Source: Pseudonocardia sp. MH-G8 (GTDB lineage Bacteria; Actinomycetota; Actinomycetes; Mycobacteriales; Pseudonocardiaceae). From it: a stretch of 64,000 bases of DNA. Both the position numbers and the translations under genes were made by a program. The stretch lies in assembly GCF_002262885.1 (NCBI RefSeq), contig NZ_NKYF01000007.1:186001-250000 (forward strand). The letters are read 5' to 3'. Each line of letters starts with the position of its first letter. Position 1 is the first letter of the stretch. Below are positions 41,035-49,451 of the stretch, piece after piece. Below the pieces are notes generated by a model. It did not search any database. It was not told the DNA's origin and was given only the letters and a program-made list of their open reading frames with translations.

Positions 41035-41925
41035 TCAGCGGACGTGGCGGCCCGCGGTTCGAGCAGCCTCGACGAAGGCGTCGACCGCCGGTGAGACGCC
41101 GTCAGGGTGGTGTGCCACGCCGAGCGCGAGGTGCGGTCCCGGCCCCCGGATCGGGCGGTAGATCACTCCCGGCCGGTTGAGCCGCTGCATCTCACCGGCG
41201 ATGAAGCCGAGCCCGACGCCGGAGCCCACCAGGGCGATGATCGACTGCGCCGGGTAGGCCTGCATGGCGATCCGCGGGCTGAAGCCGGCGTCCTGGCACA
41301 GCGAGATGATCGTGTCGTAGAGCTGGGGAGCGATCTCGCGCGGGAAGATCACGAACTGCTCGTCGGCGAGATCCGCCAGTGCCGGCGGCTCGCCGTGGGC
41401 GAGGCGGTGCCCGTCGGGCAGGGCGAGCTGGAAGGCCGCCCTGGCCACCTCCTCCGTGCGCAGGCCGGCGTCGTCCAGGGGTGGGTGGACGAGGCCGACG
41501 TCGATGTCGCCCGCCCGCAGGGCCTTCTCCTGCTCCGCGGTCGTGAGTTCGCGGACGATCACGCCCACGCGGGGGAGCGCCTCGCGGAACAGTCGGGCTG
41601 CTTCCGGGAAGAGGACGAAGAGGGCCGGCGAGGTGACGCCGACCGTGAGCTGCCCGATCTCGCCCCGGTCGGTGCGCTGGGCCAGGGAGACGGCGATGTC
41701 CATCTGCCTGAGGGTCCTGCGCACTTCGCGCAGGAACACCTCGCCGGCCGGCGTCAGGATGACCGTGCGCTTCGTCCGGTGGGCCAGCTGCACGCCGAGC
41801 TCGCGTTCGAGGTTGCGGACCTGCTGGCTCATTGCGGGCTGACTGACGTGGCAGCGCTCGGCCGCCCGATGGAAGTGCAGCTCCTCGGCGAGGGCGACGA
41901 AGCATTCCAGGCGGAAGCGGTCCAC
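41035..41925 (-). CDS. LysR-family transcriptional regulator
   Basis: A 296-residue LysR regulator: winged helix (residues 1-60, FVALAEELHFHRAAERCHVS, QPAMSQQVRNLERELGVQLA) and effector domain (about 90-290, IGQLTVGVTSPALFVLFPEA, FVIFPREIAPQLYDTI). GTG start. It is divergent from the enolase-superfamily operon at 42057-46756 across 131 bases with an A/T-rich stretch and is very likely its activator. The sensor resembles those of BenM/CatR-type regulators responding to carboxylic acids, but the ligand is unknown. Confidence 0.92.
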   Translation of the reverse strand: MDRFRLECFVALAEELHFHRAAERCHVSQPAMSQQVRNLERELGVQLAHRTKRTVILTPAGEVFLREVRRTLRQMDIAVSLAQRTDRGEIGQLTVGVTSPALFVLFPEAARLFREALPRVGVIVRELTTAEQEKALRAGDIDVGLVHPPLDDAGLRTEEVARAAFQLALPDGHRLAHGEPPALADLADEQFVIFPREIAPQLYDTIISLCQDAGFSPRIAMQAYPAQSIIALVGSGVGLGFIAGEMQRLNRPGVIYRPIRGPGPHLALGVAHHPDGVSPAVDAFVEAARTAGRHVR

Positions 41926-41966
41926 CCGGCGATCCTGCCACGCTCCTCTCCCACTGAGAAGGGATG

Positions 41967-41989
41967 CTTATCGTTTGATCCTCATTAAG
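41967..41989. promoter_or_regulatory. A/T-rich divergent regulatory region with CTTA/TAAG arms
   Basis: CTTA (41967-41970) and TAAG (41986-41989) flank 15 bases in a conspicuously A/T-rich stretch between the divergent lysR and the dehydratase operon. This is where a LysR dimer pair would bind, but the repeat is short and imperfect. Confidence 0.35.
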
Positions 41990-42056
41990 AATTGGACTGG
42001 ATCAGCCGGTCTCCTTAGCGTTCGGCTCGCCAGCCAACGAAGGAGTGTGCAACCGG

Positions 42057-43262
42057 ATGCTGTCGCCGACGCCGGAGGATCCCGGTGCCATCCGCATCAC
42101 TGCCGTGGAGACCGTCGTGGTCAACGCGGAGTTGCGGAACTGGATTCTCGTCAAGGTCCGCACCGACCAGGACGGTCTCGTCGGATGGGGTGAAGCGAGC
42201 CTCAACTGGAAGACCCGGGCAGTGGTCGGTGCCGTGGAAGACCTCGCGTCGATGATCGTCGGCCGGGACCCGCGGGACATCGAGCAGATCCTGCGGGTCA
42301 TGACCAAGCACAGCTACTACCGGCTCGGGATCGTCGGAGTGACTGCGATCAGCGGCATCGAGCACGCCCTCTGGGACATCCTGGGCAAGTCGTTGGGACA
42401 GCCGGTCTGGCGCCTGCTCGGCGGGCAGGTCCGCGACAAGGTGCGGGTCTACACCCATCTCGGGCTCGGTGACATGCGCTCGGTCTACGACACGGTGGAC
42501 GAGGGGCAGGTCCGGGAGCGAGCCGCCCAGGTCGTCGAGCAGGGTTACGACGCACTCAAGGTCGTGCTGATCCCCTATGGCGGGCACCTGTCGAGCCCAG
42601 CCGATCGCCGGCACGTGGACCGGATGATGTCCGTGCTGCGCTCGACGGTCGGGCCCGACGTCGACATCATGATCGACTTCCATGCCCGGCCTGCGTCGCC
42701 GGCCGCGGCGCTGCAGTACATCGACATCCTCGCCGAGTACGACCCGATGTTCTGCGAAGAGCCGGTGGCTCCCGGCGACACCGAGGCGCTGCGCATGGTG
42801 GCCGCTCGGTCGCGCGTGCCGATCGCGACCGGGGAGCGCCTGGTCGGCCTGCGCGAGTTCCTGCCGGTGCTCGCCGCGAAGGCCATCGCCGTCGCGCAGC
42901 CCGACCTGAACCACACCGGCGGGCTACTCGAAGGGAAGCGGATCGCGGCCGTCGCCGACGCCGAGCTCGTCGGCGTGGCCCCGCACAACCCCAACGGGCC
43001 GATCGCCGGAGCTGCCGCGCTGCACTTCGCCGTGAGCACCCCGAACTTCGTGATCCAGGAAGAGATGAGCGGCGCCGTGAGCTGGTACGACGAAGTGGTC
43101 GAAGCCCCGATGAAGCGCGTGGGCAGCCACTGGCAGGTGCCGACGGCCCCCGGGCTGGGCGTCGAGGTCGACGAGGTGGCGGCCGCCCGCCATCCGTACC
43201 GGCCCGAGGTGCCGCACAGCAGCTCCGCGGTGCTCGCCGACGGAACGGTGGTGGACTGGTGA
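42057..43262 (+). CDS. Mandelate racemase/enolase-superfamily dehydratase (galactonate dehydratase-like)
   Basis: A 401-residue enolase-superfamily enzyme. N-terminal capping domain, then a barrel with metal ligands in MIDFHARPASP, CEEPVAP and TGERL, and QPDLNHTGGLLEGKRIA plus APHNPNGPIA downstream. This series matches D-galactonate dehydratase (DgoD) type enzymes, which remove water from a sugar acid to give a 2-keto-3-deoxy acid; the DFH histidine is the expected acid. The ATG at 42057 is preferred because a GTG at 42045 overlaps the AAGGAG site. First gene of an operon with two dehydrogenases and an MHS carrier, so a polyhydroxy or aromatic-derived acid is the likely substrate. Confidence 0.88.
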   Translation: MLSPTPEDPGAIRITAVETVVVNAELRNWILVKVRTDQDGLVGWGEASLNWKTRAVVGAVEDLASMIVGRDPRDIEQILRVMTKHSYYRLGIVGVTAISGIEHALWDILGKSLGQPVWRLLGGQVRDKVRVYTHLGLGDMRSVYDTVDEGQVRERAAQVVEQGYDALKVVLIPYGGHLSSPADRRHVDRMMSVLRSTVGPDVDIMIDFHARPASPAAALQYIDILAEYDPMFCEEPVAPGDTEALRMVAARSRVPIATGERLVGLREFLPVLAAKAIAVAQPDLNHTGGLLEGKRIAAVADAELVGVAPHNPNGPIAGAAALHFAVSTPNFVIQEEMSGAVSWYDEVVEAPMKRVGSHWQVPTAPGLGVEVDEVAAARHPYRPEVPHSSSAVLADGTVVDW

Positions 43263-44380
43263 GCTTGCGAACCTTCGCCCACCCCGGAGGCGGGGTCTAC
43301 AACGCGACTCCGGACCGGGTCGTGTTCGGCCCCGGCAGTATCGCGATGCTGCCCGACGAGGTGGATCGGCTGGGGATGACACGACCTCTGGTCGTCACGA
43401 CGCCCGGCCGCGCCGAGATGGGCAAGCGGATCGTGGCCGCACTCGGCGACCGGTGTGCAGGCATCCTGCCCGAGGCAGTCAGCCAGGTGCCGATCGAGCT
43501 GGCCCGGCGCGGCCGCGAACGGGCCGCCGAGATGGGCGCCGACTGCCTCATCTCGGTGGGCGGCGGCGCGGCAACCGGACTGTGCAAGGGCATCGCCTTC
43601 GAGAGCGGGCTGCCGATCATCGCCGTACCCACGACCTACTCCGGCTCGGAGATGACCGCTTACTGCGGGATGACGATCGACGGCGTCAAACACATGCACG
43701 AGAGCCCGGCCATGCTCGCGTCCGTCGTGATCTACGACGCCGAGCTGTCGCGGCAGCTCCCGGTCGCCGTCACGGCCGCCAGCGCGATGAACGCCCTCGC
43801 GCACTGCATCGATGCCGCCTACCTGCCGAGCGTCAGCCCGTTGCTGCTACCCGCGGCGATCGAGGGTGCACGGGTCGTCGCCGGTGCGCTCCCGTCCGTG
43901 CTGGCCGCCCCGGACGACCTCGCGGCCCGCAACGACCTGTTGTACGGCGCCTACCTCGGCGGTGCCGCGCTGACCGGCGGGTTCGCGCTCCAGCACGCGG
44001 TCGCCCACATGCTCGGCGGCAGCTTCGGCGTGGAGCACGGCCTCGCGCACGCCGCCGTCCTGCCCTACGTCACGGCCCACCTGGTCGAACGCGCTCCCGT
44101 CGCGCTCGGCCGCGTCGCGCAGGCCATGGGTACCGACGACCTTCCGGGGCTCATCTGGGACGTCGCCGTCGCGGCGAAGCTCCCGGTCCGCCTGTCCGAC
44201 GTCGGGATCCGCCAGGAGGACCTGGAAGTCGCGATTCGGATTGCGAGCGCGGCGGAGTCCTACGACGTCAACACCTCGCTCGATCCGAGCCTGAGCAACC
44301 CGGCCCCGGTCACCGAGGCAGTCGTCCGATCGGTCCTGTCCGCCGCAGCCGCAGGCGATCGTCCGGGTCCGAGCCGATGA
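43259..44380 (+). CDS. Iron-type alcohol dehydrogenase, maleylacetate reductase-like
   Basis: A 373-residue group-III (iron-type) alcohol dehydrogenase. ISVGGGAATGLCKGIAF binds NAD(P), PTTYSGSEMT is characteristic of maleylacetate reductases, and histidines in NALAHCIDA, GFALQHAVAHML and GVEHGLAHA form the metal site region. Maleylacetate reductase turns maleylacetate into 3-oxoadipate in hydroxyquinol routes, but no ring-cleaving dioxygenase is present, so a different keto acid may be used. GTG overlaps the dehydratase stop and the end overlaps the next gene (ATGA), so translation is coupled. Confidence 0.87.
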   Translation: MSLRTFAHPGGGVYNATPDRVVFGPGSIAMLPDEVDRLGMTRPLVVTTPGRAEMGKRIVAALGDRCAGILPEAVSQVPIELARRGRERAAEMGADCLISVGGGAATGLCKGIAFESGLPIIAVPTTYSGSEMTAYCGMTIDGVKHMHESPAMLASVVIYDAELSRQLPVAVTAASAMNALAHCIDAAYLPSVSPLLLPAAIEGARVVAGALPSVLAAPDDLAARNDLLYGAYLGGAALTGGFALQHAVAHMLGGSFGVEHGLAHAAVLPYVTAHLVERAPVALGRVAQAMGTDDLPGLIWDVAVAAKLPVRLSDVGIRQEDLEVAIRIASAAESYDVNTSLDPSLSNPAPVTEAVVRSVLSAAAAGDRPGPSR

Positions 44381-45354
44381 GGATCCACCTGGTCGGCGAG
44401 GCCGCCGAGCACGAGGCCGACCTGTCGGCGCGCCTGGACACGAATGCCGAGGTCGTCGGGTTGCCCGCGGACGCCGCGCACACCGACCGCTACGACGACA
44501 GGATCGACGCGGGCGACGTCGTAGTCTCGCTCCGGTTCGCGCGGCCGGGTTCGGTGGCCCCACGGTTCCGGCTCCTGCACGTGCCCGGAGCCGGTCTCGA
44601 CGGAGTCGACCTGGACGCGCTCGACCCCGCCACAGCTGTCGCCAACGTGTTCGAGCACGAGATCCCGATCGCAGAGTTCGTCCTCGCCCGCCTGCTCGAG
44701 TGGGAGATCAGAGCCGGGGAGATGCAGGCGGGGTTCAGCGCCGACTCCTGGCCGGAGACCTACCGGGGACGCGTCCCACACGGCGAGGTTCATGGCCGCA
44801 CCCTCGGGATCATCGGATACGGCCGCATCGGGCGCGCGATCGCCACCCGCGCGGCGGCGTTCGGGATGCGGGTGCGCGCCGTGGACGACCGGGCCGACGC
44901 CGGTGCGGGTGGCGACGTCGCGGAGCTGCTCCCGGCGGCTCGGCTCGACGAGGTTCTCGAGGCAGCCGACTACCTGGTCGTCGCCTGCCCGCTGACCCCG
45001 CACACCACAGGATTGATCGACCGCGCAGCGCTGCACCGGATGCGGCCGCACGCGGTGCTCGTGAACGTGTCCCGCGGTCCCGTCGTCGAGGAGTCCGCGC
45101 TCTTCGAGGCTTTGCGGGACAACGTCATCGGCGGCTCCGTCATGGATGTCTGGTACTCCTACCCCCGCTCCGGCGAGGACCGACCCGCTCCCGCTGCACG
45201 CCCCTTCTGGGAGCTGCCCAACGCGTGGTGCACGCCTCATGCCAGCGCGTGGACCCGCGAACTGGCGGAGCGGCGTTACCGCGCCATCGCGCTGAACATC
45301 GACCGGCTCATGGCCGGTCAGCCGTTGACCAACCTCGTTCGCGCCGGCCGATGA
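44377..45354 (+). CDS. D-isomer-specific 2-hydroxyacid dehydrogenase
   Basis: A 325-residue NAD-dependent D-2-hydroxyacid dehydrogenase. The cofactor motif is LGIIGYGRIGRAIATRAAAF (about residues 143-162). NVSRGPVVEESAL carries the catalytic arginine, and the usual C-terminal histidine occurs as CTPHASAWTRE. It interconverts 2-keto and D-2-hydroxy acids. It overlaps the iron alcohol dehydrogenase by ATGA. In this operon it could reduce or oxidise the 2-keto acid produced by the dehydratase. Which direction is used cannot be told. Confidence 0.9.
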   Translation: MRIHLVGEAAEHEADLSARLDTNAEVVGLPADAAHTDRYDDRIDAGDVVVSLRFARPGSVAPRFRLLHVPGAGLDGVDLDALDPATAVANVFEHEIPIAEFVLARLLEWEIRAGEMQAGFSADSWPETYRGRVPHGEVHGRTLGIIGYGRIGRAIATRAAAFGMRVRAVDDRADAGAGGDVAELLPAARLDEVLEAADYLVVACPLTPHTTGLIDRAALHRMRPHAVLVNVSRGPVVEESALFEALRDNVIGGSVMDVWYSYPRSGEDRPAPAARPFWELPNAWCTPHASAWTRELAERRYRAIALNIDRLMAGQPLTNLVRAGR

Positions 45355-45382
45355 CGCCGCCGCGCCAGCATCAGGAGCGCCA

Positions 45383-46756
45383 ATGAACGCCGCCCCGTCG
45401 AAAGAGTCCACCTGGGAGGAATCCCGACGTCGCCTGATCCAGGGAACGGTCGTCGGCAGCCTGATCGAGTGGTATGACATCGCGATCTACGGACAGGCCG
45501 CCGCGCTCGTCTTCGGCACGCTCTTCTTCCCTGACTTCTCACCGACCGTCGGCCTGATCGCCGCGTTCGCCACGTTCGGCGTCGGGTATTTCGCCCGGCC
45601 GATCGGGGCGCTGATCTTCGGCCACATCGGGGACCGGTACGGCCGCCGGACCGCCCTCGTCGGGACTCTCATGCTCATGGGGATCGCGACGGTCGCCATC
45701 GGCCTGCTCCCCACGTTCGCGAGCGTCGGACTGGTCGCGCCCATCCTGCTGGTCGTGTGCCGGCTCCTGCAGGGCCTCGGAGTCGGCGCCGAGTACGTCG
45801 GCGCCGTCACGATGGTCTCCGAGTTCGCCCCCGTCCACCGTCGCGGCTACTACTCGGCGCTCCCGGCGTGCGGCGTGTTCCTCGGAATCGGACTGGCCGC
45901 CGCCGTCAGCGGCGCCGTCGCGACGCTGCCGGCCGATCAGCTGATGAGCTGGGGGTGGCGGGTGCCGTTCCTGCTCAGCCTTGTCGTTGTCGGGATCGGG
46001 CTGCTGATCCGGCTGCGTGTGCCCGAGTCGCCCGTGTTCGCCGAGATGCGGGATGCGCGCAAGCGCACCCGGGTGCCGGCACTGACCATGATCAAGGCCA
46101 TGCCGACGCGGCTCCTGCTGGTCATGGTCGCCAACGGGCCGCTGGCCTTCAACATCTACGTCGTGCAGACCTACGCCCTGAGCTATCTGGCAGGCAACGG
46201 GGTCTCCACATCGACTGCGTTGTTCGCGCTGCTCGTGGGCTGCGCCGTCGGAGCTGCCGCCATCCCGCTGGTCGGCAAGCTCTCCGACAGGGCCGGGCGC
46301 AAACCGGTGTACATCGCGGTCTCCTTGTTCTGTGCTCTCATCTCCTTCCCGTTCTTCTGGTTGCTCGACACCGGCAACACCGTGCTGATCCTGGTGGCGT
46401 TCGCCCTCGCGCTCGGTGGCGGCTGCCTGGCGATGTTCGGGTCGCAGGCGGCCTACTTCGCCGAGCTGTTCCCTGCGGCGTACCGGTTCAGCGGCTTCGG
46501 CCTCGGGCGGGAGATCCCCGGCGCTGTGCTCGCCGGACCCGCGCCGGTCATCGCGGTCGCGCTCGTCGCCGCCGCCGGTGGCGAGCCGTGGCTGCTCGCC
46601 GTGGCGCTCGTTGTCGTCGCCGTCGCGAGCGCGGTGGCGGTCTTCTTCCTTCCGGAGACGCGCGGCGCCGAACTGGCCCCGATCGTGCCGATCGAGCCAC
46701 ATGCGGGAACAGGGGCGATGCGGACCTCCACGGCCGAGCGCGCCGAGCGGCAGTGA
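45383..46756 (+). CDS. MFS transporter, MHS family
   Basis: A 457-residue, 12-helix MHS symporter. It shows VVGSLIEWYDIAIYGQAAAL in helix 1, ARPIGALIFGHIGDRYGRR, LLQGLGVGAEYVGAV and the inner-repeat GKLSDRAGRKPVYI. ATG with AGGAG nearby, 28 bases after the hydroxyacid dehydrogenase stop. As the last gene of the LysR-controlled operon it likely imports the organic acid degraded by the dehydratase. The serine/glutamate-poor C-terminus is short. It converges on a lacI gene. Confidence 0.92.
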   Translation: MNAAPSKESTWEESRRRLIQGTVVGSLIEWYDIAIYGQAAALVFGTLFFPDFSPTVGLIAAFATFGVGYFARPIGALIFGHIGDRYGRRTALVGTLMLMGIATVAIGLLPTFASVGLVAPILLVVCRLLQGLGVGAEYVGAVTMVSEFAPVHRRGYYSALPACGVFLGIGLAAAVSGAVATLPADQLMSWGWRVPFLLSLVVVGIGLLIRLRVPESPVFAEMRDARKRTRVPALTMIKAMPTRLLLVMVANGPLAFNIYVVQTYALSYLAGNGVSTSTALFALLVGCAVGAAAIPLVGKLSDRAGRKPVYIAVSLFCALISFPFFWLLDTGNTVLILVAFALALGGGCLAMFGSQAAYFAELFPAAYRFSGFGLGREIPGAVLAGPAPVIAVALVAAAGGEPWLLAVALVVVAVASAVAVFFLPETRGAELAPIVPIEPHAGTGAMRTSTAERAERQ

Positions 46757-46770
46757 CACACAGGTGTGTC
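46755..46770. repeat. Palindrome at MHS gene end
   Basis: GACACAC-AG-GTGTGTC overlaps the last two bases of the MHS stop codon. The two-base loop is too small for a good hairpin and there is no T run, so it is more likely a protein site or chance than a terminator. The rest of the 93-base convergent gap shows nothing. Confidence 0.3.
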
Positions 46771-46849
46771 GGAGCCCGTGGAGCGGTACGCAGTGTTCTT
46801 CCCGTCGGCCCCACGATCGTCGGCAACACCGTCGTCGGCAGGGTGCGAC

Positions 46850-47908
46850 TCAGGTCCTGCAGTTGGACCCACCGTCGTGCGGCACGATCCGGACAGAGCC
46901 CCGTTTCCTCACCTCACCGGCGAGGCGGATCGTCGTCGTGGGTCGCGCGTTCGTCTCGCCGATCGTCGCGATCAGCTCGAGGGCGGCTCGCCTGCCCATC
47001 TCGGCCAGTGGCGGTGCGAAGGTGGTGATGCCGGGTCGCCAGATCGCGTACCACTCGGGATCACCGAGCCCGGCCAATGAAAGATCGTCGGGGATCCGCA
47101 GGCCACACGCCCCCGCCCAGCGCAGGACGCCCATCACCAAGCGGCTGCTCAGGGCGACCACAGCGGTGGGGAGGTCGTGCCCGACCCGCTCCATCGCCTC
47201 GGCGCCACCGTCAGCGCTGAACTCGGTGACGACCACCCGGTATCGAGGTGCCGCCGATGCGTTCTCGACCAGGCCGGCAGCGTCCGCAGCCCGTCGGAAC
47301 CCGGTCGCGCGCTCGTCGCTGGTGGAGAGCCGCGGGGCACCGACGAGCGCGACGAGGTCGGTGTGCCCGGCGTCGATCAGGTGCCGGGTCAGCTCTGCCA
47401 CCCCGGCGACGTCGTCGCTGACGACGGCGGTGGCCGTCGCCGTGCGGGTGTGCCGGTTGAGCTGGACGACCGGGAGCCCGGGGGGAGGGGCGCCGTCGGG
47501 GTCGACCGGGACGTGCACCACGCCGTCGACCTGCCGGTCGAGCATGGTCTCCCACGCGTGCCGCTCGCCGTCGATGCTGTTGCCGGTGCTGGCGACGAGC
47601 AGCTGGTAGCCCGCAGCGTCCAGTTCGGACTGCAGGACGGCGGCGCTGGCGGTGTAGAACTCGTTGTGGATGTCCGGGAGCATCAGCCCGACGACGTGGC
47701 TGCGTCGCTCGCGCAGGGCGCGGGCGGCGGCGTTGCGGCGGTAGCCGAGCGAAGCCGCGGCCTCGAGCACCCGCAGCCTCGTCTCGACGTCGACGTAGCC
47801 GTTCCCGCTGATGGCGCGGGAGGCCGTGCCCACGCCGACCCCGGCCAGGCGGGCGACGTCCGCGAGGGTGCTCACGGGGTCGAACCTACTGGCCGGGATC
47901 GTGCTCAT
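46850..47908 (-). CDS. LacI-family transcriptional regulator
   Basis: A 352-residue LacI regulator: N-terminal helix-turn-helix and hinge (about residues 13-70, STLADVARLAGVGVGTASRA, ALRERRSHVVGLMLPDIHNE) and a sugar-binding-fold effector domain. LacI proteins usually bind a sugar or related small molecule and release a palindromic operator. It starts 4 bases after the SLC13 stop on the same strand and is therefore the last gene of the lyase-SLC13-lacI operon. The perfect double palindrome in that operon's promoter is its probable site, giving negative autoregulation. Confidence 0.92.
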   Translation of the reverse strand: MSTIPASRFDPVSTLADVARLAGVGVGTASRAISGNGYVDVETRLRVLEAAASLGYRRNAAARALRERRSHVVGLMLPDIHNEFYTASAAVLQSELDAAGYQLLVASTGNSIDGERHAWETMLDRQVDGVVHVPVDPDGAPPPGLPVVQLNRHTRTATATAVVSDDVAGVAELTRHLIDAGHTDLVALVGAPRLSTSDERATGFRRAADAAGLVENASAAPRYRVVVTEFSADGGAEAMERVGHDLPTAVVALSSRLVMGVLRWAGACGLRIPDDLSLAGLGDPEWYAIWRPGITTFAPPLAEMGRRAALELIATIGETNARPTTTIRLAGEVRKRGSVRIVPHDGGSNCRT

Positions 47909-47912
47909 CGCG

Positions 47913-49451
47913 TCACGGGAGCGCGAGTCCGATCATCGAACCGATGCCGACCGTCGCGAGCAGGATCAGCGGGATCGTCGCCAGGTCGGCGACGACGCCG
48001 GTGCGGATCATGCGGATCATCGGGACGTAGCCGGAGCCGTAGACGATCGCGTTCGGCGGCGTCGAGACCGGCAGCATCGCGCCCGCATTTCCCCCGAAGA
48101 TCGCGGCCATCGCCGGGATCAGCGGATCCACCCCGATGGCGATCGCGATCGGGATGATGATCGGTACGGCGATCCCCACCGAGGCCGTGTTGCTGGTGGT
48201 CTCCGAGATCACCATGCCGAGGACGATCGCGACCAGGCAGAGCAGGACCGTCGACTGCACGCCGGTGAGGTCCGCGACCGCGGCCCCGATGGTGTCGGCC
48301 AGGCCGGTCCCGCTCATCATCCGGCCGATGGTCAGACCGACGCCGACCAGCACCACGGTGCCCCAGTCGATCTTCGCTGCGTCCGGCCAGGTGAGCGTCC
48401 GACCCCCCTCGCGTGCAGGGAGGAAGAACAGCAGGCCTGCCGTGGCGACCACGACGGCGCCCTCGTTGAGGCGGTCGACGGCGGTTGCCGGCAGCGTGTC
48501 CGGGGTGACCAGGCCGAGAGTCTCCAGCAGCGAGGGCACCACCCAGAGGGTCACGGTGACCACGAAGATCCGCAGCACGTTGCGCTCGCCACCGGTCATC
48601 GGCCCGAGCGCGCGGTGGGCGTCGCGGAAGTGCTCCTGCCCGTCGGGGATGCGCCGGGCCTCGGGCTTGTTCAGCAGCACGAGCGCGGTGAACATGGCCG
48701 CACCGAGCGCGAGGACGTAAGGCGCGGACATCGCGAGCCAGTCGAACAGCGGGATCTGGTAGCCGGTCATCTCCTCGACGGCGCCGCGTCCGATGACGTT
48801 CGCGATACCGGTGATCGGGGTCAGCACCGAGCCGACGCCCGCGCCGTAGGCGATCGCCAGCATGAGCAGGCAGGAGAACCGGGTGCGGTGGCCGGTGATC
48901 GTGGGGTCCTGCTCCTGGATGAGGTCGCCGACGGTGCGGACGACGCCGACACCGATCGGCAGCAGCATCGCCGCGGTCGCCGACGCCGACACCAGGGTCG
49001 CCAGCAGCATCGCGACGACGCCGAAGGCCAGGGCGGTGCGGTAGGTGCTGTTCCCGACCCCGGGCAGCGACAGCACCCGCAGCGCGAACCGGCGGTCGAG
49101 GCCGTGCACCGTCATCGCCCGGGCCAGCAGGAACGCGCCGATCACCAGGAACACCGTCGGCGAGCCGAACGCCCCGAACACCTCGGACGGCGTGCCGACG
49201 CCGAGCAGGACCAGCAGCGCGATGCCCATCAGCGCCGTTGCCGCGATCGGGATCGTCTCGCAGATCCACAGCACGATCACGAACGCCAGCACCGCGAGCA
49301 TCCCCCGCTGCGCGACCGGCATGCCGCCGGGCCAGAACAGGGCCAGGGCCATCAGCGGGAGGACGGCGAAGGCGCCGACCCGTGAGCGGACGCGGTCGAA
49401 CCGGTTCTGCGGCCCCTCGACGACGACGGCGGATTCGGCCGGGGCGCTCAT
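47913..49451 (-). CDS. SLC13/DASS-family sodium:dicarboxylate symporter
   Basis: A 512-residue permease with about 11-13 membrane helices of the divalent anion:sodium symporter (SLC13) family. Both SNT-type hairpin signatures are present: SASATAAMLLPIG in the first half and ETTSNTASVGIAVPIIIPI in the second, and the family motif STPPNAIVYGSGYVP is intact. Members import succinate, fumarate, malate and similar acids. The ATG overlaps the lyase stop (ATGA). With a fumarase-superfamily lyase upstream, the imported molecule is probably a C4-dicarboxylate conjugate or analogue. Confidence 0.92.
   Translation of the reverse strand: MSAPAESAVVVEGPQNRFDRVRSRVGAFAVLPLMALALFWPGGMPVAQRGMLAVLAFVIVLWICETIPIAATALMGIALLVLLGVGTPSEVFGAFGSPTVFLVIGAFLLARAMTVHGLDRRFALRVLSLPGVGNSTYRTALAFGVVAMLLATLVSASATAAMLLPIGVGVVRTVGDLIQEQDPTITGHRTRFSCLLMLAIAYGAGVGSVLTPITGIANVIGRGAVEEMTGYQIPLFDWLAMSAPYVLALGAAMFTALVLLNKPEARRIPDGQEHFRDAHRALGPMTGGERNVLRIFVVTVTLWVVPSLLETLGLVTPDTLPATAVDRLNEGAVVVATAGLLFFLPAREGGRTLTWPDAAKIDWGTVVLVGVGLTIGRMMSGTGLADTIGAAVADLTGVQSTVLLCLVAIVLGMVISETTSNTASVGIAVPIIIPIAIAIGVDPLIPAMAAIFGGNAGAMLPVSTPPNAIVYGSGYVPMIRMIRTGVVADLATIPLILLATVGIGSMIGLALP

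Noticed and set aside
43259..44380. Calling the iron alcohol dehydrogenase a true maleylacetate reductase of hydroxyquinol degradation
   Set aside because: No hydroxyquinol dioxygenase or flavin monooxygenase partner is in the operon, so the substrate is left open.
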